From positions 63,890,973-63,954,972 of the forward strand of contig NC_087065.1 of assembly GCF_963678635.1 (NCBI RefSeq): a stretch of 64,000 nucleotides of DNA, given 5' to 3'. How positions within the stretch are numbered: position 1 is the first letter of the stretch; the number at the start of each line of letters is the position of its first letter. The stretch is from Symsagittifera roscoffensis (lineage: Eukaryota; Xenacoelomorpha; Acoela; Convolutidae). A program made the position numbers and the translations under genes. This document shows, piece by piece, positions 12,738-23,974 of this stretch. Below the pieces are notes generated by a model. The model was not told where the DNA came from, did no database searches, and was given only the letters and a program-made list of their open reading frames with translations.

Positions 12738-14195
12738 TACATGATTGTGGATCTGCAAAAATCTAGTTAATCGTTGTGACTCACGATCTTGCCTCACATC
12801 AAATAGAAATCATATGTACTTTGGACCGAAGTATCTCAGTATGAACTAATGGATCCCAGATGCTTGACTGTTTCAGTAAAAAAACTCGTATCGATTAAAG
12901 ACCTAAGCTCGACTACGTCGTTGTTTATACATCGCAGTTCTCTGCGATGTTGATTTTTTTTACTAGAAGTCTTGTTAAGCAATCCAAAAACTGCCATCAT
13001 GAGTATTGTTAAACACTAATTTATTTGCTTGATTCTATGTTACCATATCCATATTGCTCAACGCCTTTTTGTGTTGCCTTATTTTGCTGAATTTTGTTCT
13101 CTGATTTTAATCAGCTAATAAAAACCCAGGTTTTAATTTGCTCATCTTACCTCTTAACTGAATTGAATTTGATTTTCTGTCTTAATTACTCAAATTTTAA
13201 AATAATTTCATGTTATCAAGAGCAAATAGTGAAGAACGTTTATGTACAAAAAAGGACCACCAAACAAACTATTCAGCTCCTAACAGAGAACCGCTGTTGT
13301 GACCCTTATTGAAACACGCATTAGTTCATTTGTTTTATGTTCCTGTTGGCAGGGAGTTATTGCCTCACATGCAAGCAGTGGATACGGATCATGGTGGACC
13401 TAAAACCTTCGAACTTTTGACTGCGAAGCGAGAACTTTGGTCACTTTACTGCCAATCCACAATCAGCTGCTTTACATCGAGATACGCATCACAATTTAAT
13501 GAGAAACAAAGGGTGGCAACTTATGTCAACGGATTGCCATGTCACTGATATAAGTCTCGTGCTGGTTTTTCTTTTAATTTGCAACCTAGCGATGGGAAAA
13601 TACAGGGTTATGTATTTTATCATCATGGTTTTTTCCACCCAACATTCGAGCTGTAATTACACGAGAAGAGCATCGTGTTGTCTGTTTAGTAATTACACGC
13701 ATCGTGTTGTCTGTTTTTCTTGCAGGGAAAATCAGATTCAAACTATAAACTTGACAATAAAATCGTTTAAGGCTGGAATGATAAATTGCTGCAAAAATTT
13801 ACCGAAAAAAAGGTTCATTTAAAGCTTAATAATGAGAGTGGAGAAGTTTTTCCCCATTTATGAAGATACCAAAGTTTTGCAAATTATTCAAGTCTGAATA
13901 TCATTTAAGCTAATAATTTATGCTAATTTTTAATTGAGAAAAACAGGTTTCATATCTCTCTCTCCCCTTTTCTTTTTTCTGTTTTTTCTCGCTTCAAATA
14001 AACCGATTGGCTTTCCAGATTCATCTATTAGCTCATAGTATTCAAAAAATTAGGCCATACTTTTGAGTGTTAATTTTTTATTAAGATACCTCTATCTCAG
14101 TTGCTTATTTCACGCTAGTACTCATGTTCTGCAAGTGAAATTCGCAGACAGTTGAACCCCATTTTTTTGCGTGTCGTTGAATTTACGCAAAAAAT

Positions 14196-14708
14196 TAATA
14201 GAGATTTTACCAACTTATTTTTCCAGACACGTTTTGGTAATTTTTTGAATCCCTTAAACTCCCTTTTGCAGTTTTGTTTGCTTGTTTTCGCCAAAAGCAT
14301 TTTCGCATGCGTGATGTTTCTTTTCAGAAATTTTTTTGTAAAATATTGGATGTGTGTTGCAATTTTCTGATGTTTGTGCGTGCAACCTATTTGTCTATAA
14401 TGTTGGTCTTGATGATTTTCTTGGCTTTTTTTTCCTGGAAATTTTCCTTGGCTTTTTTTTCCTAATAGAGATTTTACCAACTTATTTTTCCAGACACGTT
14501 TTGGTAATTTTTTGAATCCCTTAAACTCCCTTTTGCAGTTTTGTTTGCTTGTTTTCGCCAAAAGCATTTTCGCATGCGTGATGTTTCTTTTCAGAAATTT
14601 TTTTGTAAAATATTGGATGTGTGTTGCAATTTTCTGATGTTTGTGCGTGCAACCTATTTGTCTATAATGTTGGTCTTGATGATTTTCTTGGCTTTTTTTT
14701 TCCTGGAA
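14196..14708. repeat. Tandem duplication, 267-bp unit, 1.9 copies
   Basis: Copy 1 (14196-14462) and copy 2 (14463 to about 14708) are almost identical from TAATAGAGATTTTACC to TTGGCTTTTTTTTCCTGGAAA. The break falls in GGCTTTTTTTTCCT repeats. It creates a 206-residue minus-strand open frame whose internal repeat simply reflects the DNA duplication. Confidence 0.9.
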
Positions 14709-14737
14709 ACAGTTTGAAACTTTCATCACACTCAAAT

Positions 14738-15120
14738 TTGTTTTTTTTTGTGCTTTGGCTTTTGATTTCTTTTTAAGTTCACTTCATTTCCGTTTGTTAA
14801 AGGAAGGCTAATGCCTCTATCGAACAGCTAAATTGTGAAAATCTCGAAAACCGTGAATGATTTCTAATTGCAAAAATGGACTTTCCTTTTCTGAATTCTC
14901 AGTGGAATATAAATTCCCTTTTAGTCCTGTTGTTTCTACATGGGATAAGCTAAAAAAAAAAATCGCCGAACCTGAACAATTCAAATAGATTCAACGTGAT
15001 GTATTTTTTCTTCAAAATAAAGAATTTCGGCTTCTTCAACTTTTTATCGGCTTCCTAGTTCTTTTACAGTTTTTGAACCATCTGTTGGCTATGTTTTGTT
15101 TACCATTCATTTTTTATAGC
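14738..15120 (+). repeat. Dispersed ~400-bp repeat, copy 3
   Basis: The same ordered landmarks as the other copies are present: TTCACTTCATTTCCG, AAAGGAAGGCTAA, CTCTATCGAACAGC and TCTCAGTGGAATATAAA. It directly follows the tandem duplication. Confidence 0.6.
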
Positions 15121-15714
15121 AAGTGAGATGAAGCTCTTGCATCTTCTTTGTTTTTAAATTTGATGGACGATAATTTTGCGTTTTTTTTTTCGATTTGGTT
15201 ATGTTTCTGTTTGAATTCGCCTCTGGGAATGACTGTTTTGAATGAACAGCGTTATTAATGGAGCGTTGTGCTTTAAAGATAGATACTCCGATGTTGATTA
15301 ATAATGAAGGTGAGCTTGAAGTAATTTGCTTGATTGCGTTACATCTGCTGTTTTAACCAGTATCTTAAATCAACTAGCGATCAGTTTAGTGTTTGAATCT
15401 TCCACTATCGCCATCTTGTATTTAGCTCAGTTTAATGATCTGACAGCAATTGCGCATCAACTTGTGCAGATAACGATTTAAACTCCAGTTTGTAATATTC
15501 TCATACTGAAAAAACACATACATATATCGAATATTGCGGGCGCGGATTTAGAGCCAGATTTTCACCTCATTTCATTTTTTTTTCTTACCATTTCAAGCCG
15601 GCAACAATAATTTTTTGAGATCTCAAAGTGAAAAAATTTTGAAAAATTTTCGCCTTATAAGGCATCATTTTTAGAAGTTTGGCAAAGTACATATTTTTTG
15701 TTGAAATCAAAGTT

Positions 15715-15996
15715 GGGTGATACGTTACAATAGGTGGTAATTTTGAGTATAGTGCATGTATTAAATTTGAGAACTATAATGCATAATATAATCATCTCAA
15801 TTTCAATCAATTGTTCTACTACTGAGATTTTTTTTGTGAATACATTGCTCTGCCAAATGAAATGCAATTCAAAATTTTACACTTCTTTTGCCAAAAAATT
15901 CGGCTTTTGAAATAAATTATAAATAGTGTGCGAAGTATAGCAAAAAGCGATCCAGCTATTGAAATTGAACCTACCATCTATTGTAACATATCACCC
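15715..15996. mobile_element. MITE with ~25-bp inverted ends, copy 1 (282 bp)
   Basis: The left end GGGTGATACGTTACAATAGG and the reverse complement of the right end, GGGTGATATGTTACAATAGA, match at 18 of 20 positions; the match continues to about 25 bp. Flanks share AAAGT as a possible short target duplication. A second copy lies in the opposite orientation at 26454-26736. It has no coding capacity. Confidence 0.8.
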
Positions 15997-16171
15997 AAAG
16001 TAGCCTACAGTCAAATAAATTTCCTAAATTTATACCAAAAGTGATGCTTGGGTTGGCAAACGAGTTCGATTCTAGAAGGGATCTAAGTCCGCAACTGTAT
16101 CACTATAGGTACGCAAATACTAAAAACCGGTTTTTTGTCGGACATCTGCCATTTAAAAAATTAGCTTCAAC

Positions 16172-19002
16172 ATGGAAGAGCATCGCGACAGTTTTGATGG
16201 GAAGTTACCTCCTGACCTCGCAGCTCAAGTAGGTTACACAGAGGTCAAATATCCGGATCAGTTTAACACTAGAGTATCCGGATTTGATTTTGCCAAGTGT
16301 GGAAACACCGTTGATTTCGACCAGATGTTGTCGGAGGCATCTCTCGCGACTGGACTTCAGGTCGGTGTTTTCGTAATTCTTCATTGATAACTTTTCTAAT
16401 GGAGAAGTGGAGATATTATATCTCAACTGCAGATAGTAAGTATCAAAAAAAAACCGAAGGTTAAACAAAGTTTCTGGTAATAAATAGCAGACGAATGAGA
16501 ATTGTTATCAAATGCGTCATTTTTTTTCAGCTGTAAATAACGTTATATAAATAACGAAGATCGCCTTCCAGCTGAAAGTTTGATAATTGCTCAAGTTTAA
16601 ATGACTTTTTTTTAATATAGCCCGCAAACTTTTGCTTTTCTTTGGATCAAAAACTCAATGAGACCATGATTTCTTTTTCTAAGCTGTTAAGATCTCTTGT
16701 CGCTAAATGTTTTGTAAAGATTGGTCTCGAAAAAGTTTTTCCGCATAAATGTTTCATGACAATTTCACTCACCAATTTAAAAGAAGTGTGAGAACACTAT
16801 TCAAACTCCGCATTCTCGCAGGCGACGATGTTTGGCAAAGCTGTGGTGGAACTGAAGAGGATGATTGAGGCGAAGTTGAAGGGACACTTGACGGAGGAGG
16901 AGAGTAAGAAACAGGAGATGCCCGATGTGGACTGGAAACCCACGCCCTGTACCATCTTCATGAGTCAGTTCATTCAAGTTCAACTTTCATAATGCATTTA
17001 TTAAAAGTTTGAATTCAATTGTTTTTTTTATATTTCTTTTTTTTTCTGGAGTGAGATTTATTAGACTGTAATGACTCAAAAAAGCACGTTTTTGTATAAA
17101 AAAGAAAATTTTAAAATTGTAAGTTTTTTTAATCTTCGTTGTAAATGGTCTGCCAAAAATTGAAGAAATAATTATTTAAGAACGGTTTTCTGCAATTCAT
17201 GACATAGCTGGATTGTTTAGGCTACACGTCCAACTTGATGACAGCAGGCACCCGGGAGATCATCAGGTACCTGGTGCAGCACAAGATGGTGGACTGTATA
17301 GTGAGCACTGCTGGGGGTATCGAAGAGGACTTCATCAAGTGCTTGATCCCAACCACCATCGGCTCATTCGACCTGGACGGGGAAGATCTCTTCAGGCAGA
17401 GAATAAACAGGTGTGTATAAGTTCAAGTAGATTTGTTTTAGTCGGCGCAAATTTTTTGGAGTGAAGTAGCTACTTTTGAAGCGTAAACAAACTAAAGTAA
17501 CTTTTCAGTTATTTAGGTTGTATAATAGATTTTTCAAAGTTTTTGTTCCTTTTTTTGAGAGGTTTTGAATTTTTTTGAAGGGAAGTTTGACAACTGATTC
17601 ATTTTGAAGATCGCTTTTCAAATTCAATCAAAACAAGGACAGCAACTTAAGCTTTCTCAGTACAGAAATGCAAATATTGAAGCTTCTGGAATTTTGAAGA
17701 GCTCTTAAGTGATATAATTTGTTCTGAGACTTGAGAATTTAAAAAAATAGTCGCGTTTATTCTGTTTCCTCGAATTCATTCACCTTTTTCCAACTGTCTA
17801 CTAGCAATGTTTGCAATGCTAGCACTCGCTTTCAAAGTCATTTATTACAGATTTTGCATTACTTCAATTAAAAATTTGAGCTAATCAGTAGTTGTAAAGA
17901 AAAACTTGTATTCTAATTCAAATTTTTAATTGCAGTCATAAAGAACTATCTTATTAAACTTTTCTTCTTTGTTAATTGATGAAAGTCTTATGGTCCGCTT
18001 CAATTTTTCTTCTTGAATTTTTCTCATATTATTAGGAACGGAAATATTCTGCTGTCTCTGAAGCACTACGCCCTCTTCGAAGACTGGGTAGTACCAATCG
18101 TGGACAAGATGCTGGAGGAGCAGGATGCCGGATACCATTGGACCCCGTCGAGGTACTCATTCAACTATCAAATCATTTCAATCTGTTTTCAAACAATATA
18201 TAACTTAGATACCATACCGTACATACAAAAATTGTTTTCACGCACTGGATGGAGTATTTATTTTGTTTGGAACCAATTGGATTTCTGAATAAATAATTCG
18301 AATTTATGAGCCTTTAAAACTGATTCTGGTAGTTACTCAATAAAGAACTCAGCTCTGATAATTAGGAACTCTTCAGAAATAAAGTCGCCAGTTACCTTTT
18401 TTTTTGTTTTTTGCCACCGCGAAATTTTGAATTGGGCGATTTGATTTGAGGTGCATAACAGTATGCCTAACATCTATTTGTCACTTTAGCGCATAAATGT
18501 TATTTGAAGGTTTATCCGACGACTAGGAAAAGAAATCAACAACGAAGAGTCAGTCTACTACTGGGCGTACAAAAACAACATCCCTGTTCTCTGTCCCGCG
18601 CTTACAGACGGAGGAATCGGGGATCTGCTCTTTTTCCACGCCTACAAACACGACGGACGCACGCTGTCAATTGATATTGTTGAAGACGTTCGCAAAATTA
18701 TGAATATTGTTGTCAAGTCCAAGTCTACTGCCTTTTTTCTTCTCGGCGGAGGAGTGTCCAAACATCACATTCTAAATGCAAACGCGATGCGTCACGGTGG
18801 CGACTATGCGGTGTTCGTGAATACTGCGCAGGAGTTCGACGGATGCGACTCGGGAGCTAGACCGGATGAAGGCAAGTCATGGGGGAAAATTCACGTGAAT
18901 GCGAAGCCGGTAAAAGTGTTCTCAGAAGCCTCACTAGTGTTGCCACTCTTGGTATCTCAGACATTCTTCAAGTATCAATCTGAGTTCGATAAGATTTTGT
19001 AA
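16172..19002 (+). CDS. Deoxyhypusine synthase, 5 exons
   Basis: The enzyme uses NAD and spermidine to convert one lysine of eIF5A to deoxyhypusine, the first step of hypusine formation, in the cytosol. Coding exons are 16172-16360, 16822-16963, 17221-17410, 18036-18152 and 18510-19002, giving 376 residues (human about 369). Reading frame is kept across all junctions, with phases 0, 1, 2 and 2. Family blocks seen in order: [72 protein letters not shown], and [17 protein letters not shown] followed by SWGK, whose lysine (about residue 339) is the catalytic lysine of the family. Donors are weak (GTCGGT, GTCAGT, GTGTGT, GTACTC) but are the only ones that keep frame and homology. The start ATG is in context AACATGG. 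Confidence 0.95.
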
Positions 19003-19439
19003 AACTCTTCGAGTTAATTTTATGATATATCTGGTTTTACATGGAATGTCTAGTAAAACTCAACACCATTGATTCATACAAATTTTTTTCATCTGAATTA
19101 ACGTATCAAGCCAAACGTATTAAATTGCTCTGAGTTGATAACGCTTGTGATAAGTTAGCTTTATTCAATCGGAACATTGACTTTTTTCAGGTATAATTTT
19201 GTTCACCAGAATTACTGAATCATTGGTAATAGTAAACGTGAACATTATTAAATAGATACTCAATTTCTGGAAAAATGGGATTAAACTACTGGTTGCTATT
19301 ACAGCGGACTCTTGATCTTGAAAAGAGTTCTGGAACTTGTATTTGTAACTTAATTGTTGGTCTCCTTTTTGTCTGCTTGTTACGAAATGATGTGCGTAGT
19401 TTAGACTGAAAAATGTGATGATTTTTTAAAGTTTTTCTT

Positions 19440-19860
19440 CAGGAAAATGTCTTAAGGTTGTCTAGGCTCCTTTTTGATTTTTTGCGGTGTTACTTTTGAT
19501 TTATTTTTAACTTCAGTTCATTTGCTTTGCTCCGTTCAAAAGGAAGACAAACTCCATTATCGGACAGCAAAAGTGAAAAGGCCAAGCAAAACGTTATTCG
19601 CTAATTTTGAAAGTGACTTTTATTTTTCAGAATTCTCAGCGGAATAACAATTTCGTATAATGATCCATTTTTCTCAAATTGAGTTCATTTTATCAAAAAA
19701 GTGCTCATCAAATTTTTTTCAAGTTCAAAGGGCTTTAAGGCCATCTATTTTTAACTCACAAATTCACAGGTTTGTATTTTTTTTCTGTTTCCTCGCGTTC
19801 GTTGACTTTCTGTCTGCTGGCTGTTTTTTTTTCGTCAGTATATTTTTCACAGCATAATTT
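19440..19860 (+). repeat. Dispersed ~400-bp repeat, copy 4
   Basis: It shows TTCAGTTCATTTGC, AAAAGGAAGACAAACTCC, TTATCGGACAGCAAAAGTG, TCTCAGCGGAATAA and TTTTCTCAAATTGAG in the same order as the other copies. Confidence 0.65.
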
Positions 19861-19909
19861 TTGCGGATATAAATAAACTGTACTCAAACAGAAAGTTAAT
19901 ACGATTTTT

Positions 19910-20310
19910 CAGGGGCGGATCTAGGATTTTCTCGAGGGGGGGGGGGGCGATAATTTTGTCGACCTTTTTTTTAGGTCGACCAAATTGATTTTTTGAGCTC
20001 TCCCTAAGCACGGTTTAGTACCTGTTTGGGCAAAATGTTCTGCGCCGCAGGCAAAATTTTAAAAAACAGTCCAAACAAGGCGTTTTTATAGGCACTTTTT
20101 GGAAAATTTTGACCAAAAAATCGCGTTTTTTCGGCGCGCGCTCCCCCTCAAAATTAGTATGTATTGGCGCCTTTAGAAAAATTTTAGGGTCCGTCACCAA
20201 AAATGGATATTTCAAAATAGTACAAAGGGGGGACCCATTGGGTCGGCAGGGGGTCTCGAATCCCTGAGGGGGGGGGGGCGTCCGCCCCCCCTTCCCTAAA
20301 TCCGCCCCTG
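19910..20310. mobile_element. hAT-like MITE, complete copy (401 bp)
   Basis: The terminal inverted repeats CAGGGGCGGATCTAGG and CCTAAATCCGCCCCTG differ at one position. They are flanked by CGATTTTT and CAATTTTT, a 7/8 match to an 8-bp target duplication as produced by hAT transposases. The interior has G-runs and C-runs and no transposase. Related copies are at 32326-32579 (left-truncated) and 36451-36659 (inverted). Confidence 0.85.
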
Positions 20311-20439
20311 CAATTTTTCCTGTAATTTGTTTCACCTGCAGGAGTGTGATGTTTAATCGGGATTTTGACCTTTTTCCCCGTAAACAAATCTGTAAGAAAT
20401 AGGGCTTTATTATGGAATCTAGTGGTCTAGATTCATATT

Positions 20440-20515
20440 GTCTAGTGGTTATACACGTGCTTTTGGATTTTAAGGTCTGAAGTTTGAATCCCGGCCTGAT
20501 CTTGTTTTTTGTATG
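20440..20515 (+). repeat. tRNA-derived SINE head
   Basis: Box A-like TTGTCTAGTGGTTA and box B-like AGTTTGAATCC are at tRNA spacing. They are followed by GGCCTGATCTTG and GTATGTATGT, the same 3' extension as the unit at 10256. No aminoacyl stem forms. Confidence 0.55.
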
Positions 20516-20806
20516 TATGTAATATCAATATATTTTTGTCACCTTATGTTCCAACGCATGGATTATCTTCTGACAAATCTCCTTATAATTGAAACTCGCT
20601 CTGCAAATTTAAACTGCTCCCATTTTGTGTAATTTGTTTTTATTATTATTATTAATATTTTGTTTTGATATCTTTAGGTGCATCATCGGCAGGTTGAGAA
20701 ACTTTCATTACGCAAAGTACAATGGTTGAAAAAAAAAACATTTTTTTTTGTAGCGGGAGTTTAGTATTTCCTGTTATTTTTTTTTCAACATAATTTTAGA
20801 TTTCTG

Positions 20807-23731
20807 ATGCGTACCAGATCAAAGAATGATGCTGAAGTTGATTCAATCAAAAATGAGAACGCGAGACAGTCTCCGATTTTGAAGGAAATAACAAACAATT
20901 TAACAAGAGACCCTCTGAAAAGAAAACTGTCCATTTCATGTGATTCAAAAATGAGCTCCAAAGGTAAACGTAAAACACGATCAACTAGAGCTGGTATTGA
21001 AGACGACACGGAAGTGCATGAAGCTGCAAAAACTGTTGAGCCGAAAGCTGAACCTTGTTCCGATGATGAACCTTTAGGTCGCGTGTCGTCAAAATTAGAT
21101 CTAATTTCTAGTAAAGGTAAAGATGACGCAAAAGTTGGGCGGAAGCGGAAATCTCCAAAAGTTTCTAAATTAGAGGTGAAATCTGAACCAATGTTAAATG
21201 ATGATCAGAATGAAACCCAAAATAGAAAAAACAGATCTAATGCGTCAGAAAACCAAAAAACTGAAAATGGGAGGTTGTCACGAAAAAGTAAGATAAACGC
21301 TGTGAAATGCTTGGAAAAGTCAGCAAAATTAGAAGCGAAAGCAACAAAATCTGAGTATTTTTCTGATGCAGACGACGAAGATGAAAAAATGATGAAAATG
21401 GATGATCTGGATTCAATAAATGAATCAACCTGGGACAGTGGAACGGATGCTCCTAAGAAAAAGAAGAAAAAATCCTATAAAATCTCGAAAAAAGATCCAG
21501 TTGAAAATAAAAAGAGGGAGTTATCTAAATCAGACCAGGCGAAGACTAAAGTAAAAGCCACTACCGGTAAAAAGAAATCGAAGAAGAGCGGAAATTTGTC
21601 TGGTGAAGATTCGAATTCTGAAGAAGAGTGGGAGGAGATCGAAGGTGTGAACAAAAATGAAGTTATCAACAGATTGGCCCAGATGAAAAGTTCACAGGAT
21701 GTCACAGTTGTAATCGAGAAAGACAAAGATGAGGCCTTCAGGAGTTATGTAGGTCAAGTTTATCGGAAAAACAGAAAACTGCAACAAATCGGAGTGCTGA
21801 AGGCCTATTTGATGTGTTTCTGTGCGGCAGGCCGGTACAGAAATGAAATTTGTAATTCGCCTCTGTTGCAATCGTTAGTATTTAGCTTAATCCCAAAAGA
21901 ACATCAATCGAAGCCGTTGAAATCTTGGAATGTCGAATCATTGAAATTATTTGATTCTTGGTTTGGAAAAGTATTTAAAATTAAAGAAAATTTGTTTGGG
22001 AAAAATCGGGTGACAATTGAAAGCATGTCAGCAAACGTTGAAACTAGAAATTGCAATTATTATGCAGAATTTGTTATGATCTTTGTTTGTGCTCTAAGAA
22101 GTTTGGGGTTCCAGTGCAGGTTAACTTGGAACTGTCAAAAACCGCCGGCCGTTAAGTCGAAAGGTGACTTGACCGAATGTGAAAGGAAAGTTACTAATCA
22201 AATTTTAGCTGCTCGCGATCAAATCGAGAAGGAAAAGAAACTTCAAGAAACAAAATGCGTCGAATTAAAGGAAAAGTCTGAAAAAACAAAAACTGAATCC
22301 GGTCAGAAAGAATCAAACGAGGATGACAGTGAAATGGAATCAGCAAGTGAACCTGAAAACTCCCCGGAAATTAATCCAGATGACATCGAAAATATGAGGG
22401 CACTCTTGATGCAGACTGAAAACTACACCGACAGAAACAGCTTGATAAGTAGTGATTTAAATAAATGTAACGAAACCACATCGTCTTATTTCAAAGAAGA
22501 AAATGTGAAAGTCGACAAAAATTTTGCAAAGACTGGAAAGATGAAGCCGAAATCAAATAAAAAAGAGGAAACTTCGAAGGTTAAAAAAGCTTCTGATGAA
22601 GCCGAGGAATCCGAAATTGATTCACAAGATTTCGGAATCAATCTTTGGTGCGAAGTGTATCTCGCTAAAGAGCAATGTTGGATCCCTGTCTCACCTGTTG
22701 ATAAAATCTACAATAAACCATATGTATTAGAAAAACAAGCCCAGAAGCCAGTTTCTTATGTGTTCAGTTTCGATAACCAAAATCGTATGAAAGATGTTAC
22801 GAAACGATATGCGTTAAGATGGGGATCAGTCAACCAAAAAACCCGTTTAGACTGGATTGATAAACACCAAGGCAAAACATGGTATAGCTCATTATGCAAG
22901 TTATTTGCGCCCCTGGAAAAAACTGCTGATGCGAAAGAAGACATTCAAATCCAAGACCAAATGGCAAACATGCCGATTCCAGGCACAGTCGCGGAATTAA
23001 AAGACCACCCCTTGTACGTGTTGGAGCGCCATCTGCTGAAATTTGAAGTGCTGCACCCGAAAACAGCGCCAGTACTTGGCTACGTTCGCAACGAGCCGGT
23101 GTTTTCTAGGAAATGTGTCAAAATTTGTCACACAGAGCAAACGTGGATGAAGGAAGGAATGAGTATAAAAGAAGGGGAGGAGGCGGTTAAATATGTGCGT
23201 CCCTTGATATCGAAGTTCAAGTTGCGGAAACTAGAAGGCCAAGAGGTTCCAATGGTCGGACTGTTCGGCGATTGGCAAGTTGAACTATACAAGTCGCCTC
23301 CTGTAGTCGATGGACGAATCCCACGTAATGAGTACAATAACGTGAATCTGTTCAAAATGCACATGTTGCCACCAGGATCTGTCTATTTAGACCTGCCAGG
23401 ACTTGATAAGGTGGCGAAAGAACTGGATGTGGACTGTGTTCCGGCCATGCGAGGCTGGGACTTCAGTGGCTTTCACGCGAGGCCAGTTCTGGAGGGATTC
23501 GTTGTGTGTGCGGAAAACGAGGACCTGCTTCGAGAATTTTGGCAGGAGAAAAGACGTGCGGCAGAAGCGAAAGTGAGAGAAACAAGGGCAATAGGCAATT
23601 GGAAAAAAGTCGTGAAGGCGCTGAGGATTAAAGAGATAATCAGACGGAAGTACGAGTATTCAGAAGCGAAAGACAAAGCGGCGAATGCTGCCTCGGCTGC
23701 TAACAACCCTGATGATTTCGAGGAACTATAA
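20807..23731 (+). CDS. XPC/Rad4 DNA-damage recognition protein
   Basis: This nuclear protein senses helix distortion and starts global-genome nucleotide excision repair. It is a single open frame of 974 residues, close to the family size (human XPC about 940). Residues 1-290 are basic/acidic low complexity with many KKKKK-type nuclear localisation tracts. The transglutaminase-like fold starts near 300 and is split by a charged insertion (about 455-605). It resumes at WCEVYLAKEQCWIPVSPVD and runs to about 705. The beta-hairpin domains follow: BHD1 from about 719 (MPIPGTVAELKDHPLYVLER), BHD2 from about 775, and BHD3 around 835-910 (VPRNEY-like IPRNEYNNVNLF, then GWDFSGFHARPVLEGFVVC). No intron is needed inside the coding region. 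An acceptor-like TTTTAG just upstream suggests a possible 5' UTR intron. Confidence 0.95.
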   Translation: MRTRSKNDAEVDSIKNENARQSPILKEITNNLTRDPLKRKLSISCDSKMSSKGKRKTRSTRAGIEDDTEVHEAAKTVEPKAEPCSDDEPLGRVSSKLDLISSKGKDDAKVGRKRKSPKVSKLEVKSEPMLNDDQNETQNRKNRSNASENQKTENGRLSRKSKINAVKCLEKSAKLEAKATKSEYFSDADDEDEKMMKMDDLDSINESTWDSGTDAPKKKKKKSYKISKKDPVENKKRELSKSDQAKTKVKATTGKKKSKKSGNLSGEDSNSEEEWEEIEGVNKNEVINRLAQMKSSQDVTVVIEKDKDEAFRSYVGQVYRKNRKLQQIGVLKAYLMCFCAAGRYRNEICNSPLLQSLVFSLIPKEHQSKPLKSWNVESLKLFDSWFGKVFKIKENLFGKNRVTIESMSANVETRNCNYYAEFVMIFVCALRSLGFQCRLTWNCQKPPAVKSKGDLTECERKVTNQILAARDQIEKEKKLQETKCVELKEKSEKTKTESGQKESNEDDSEMESASEPENSPEINPDDIENMRALLMQTENYTDRNSLISSDLNKCNETTSSYFKEENVKVDKNFAKTGKMKPKSNKKEETSKVKKASDEAEESEIDSQDFGINLWCEVYLAKEQCWIPVSPVDKIYNKPYVLEKQAQKPVSYVFSFDNQNRMKDVTKRYALRWGSVNQKTRLDWIDKHQGKTWYSSLCKLFAPLEKTADAKEDIQIQDQMANMPIPGTVAELKDHPLYVLERHLLKFEVLHPKTAPVLGYVRNEPVFSRKCVKICHTEQTWMKEGMSIKEGEEAVKYVRPLISKFKLRKLEGQEVPMVGLFGDWQVELYKSPPVVDGRIPRNEYNNVNLFKMHMLPPGSVYLDLPGLDKVAKELDVDCVPAMRGWDFSGFHARPVLEGFVVCAENEDLLREFWQEKRRAAEAKVRETRAIGNWKKVVKALRIKEIIRRKYEYSEAKDKAANAASAANNPDDFEEL

Positions 23732-23974
23732 TTTGATCAACTTCAGTATTGAAATTTGATTTTTTTTTGATAACCTGTGAGTCTTTTTTATTATTATTTC
23801 GCAATTTGAGTGCAATAGGGTATAATGATGCTGATTTCAGTTTAATTCTGCATGGTTTTGTTTGTATTTTCGCTTCAATTTACTGAAATGTCTCCTAGAA
23901 TTTTTACGGTTTTTCGAATTTTGAAGAGCTGCAGATTATTTCAGATTAATCATATAGATACAACATAAAGAGGC

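Larger units (their letters stand above)
12738..16171. other. Intergenic region between HP1 and deoxyhypusine synthase
   Basis: No supportable gene is seen. It contains a local tandem duplication, one ~400-bp dispersed repeat copy and a MITE (listed separately). There is also a small direct repeat of TAATTACACG...CATCGTGTTGTCTGTTT near 13655-13720. Confidence 0.65.
19003..20806. other. Intergenic region between deoxyhypusine synthase and XPC
   Basis: No gene is seen. It contains a dispersed ~400-bp repeat copy, a hAT-like MITE and a tRNA-headed SINE fragment. A TTTTAG acceptor-like site lies just before the XPC ATG, so a 5' untranslated exon could lie in this stretch; it cannot be placed. 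Confidence 0.6.

Noticed and set aside
13309-13548. 79-residue frame with a protein-like composition
   Set aside because: No family recognised and no flanking exon signals; not distinguishable from chance.
14115-14735. 206-residue minus-strand open frame with an internal protein repeat
   Set aside because: The repeat is only the translation of a 267-bp tandem DNA duplication; composition is Lys/Gln-rich from T-rich plus-strand DNA and no domain is seen.
20015-20387. Two minus-strand frames with Pro/Gly-rich segments
   Set aside because: Both lie inside the hAT-like MITE and reflect its C-runs and G-runs.
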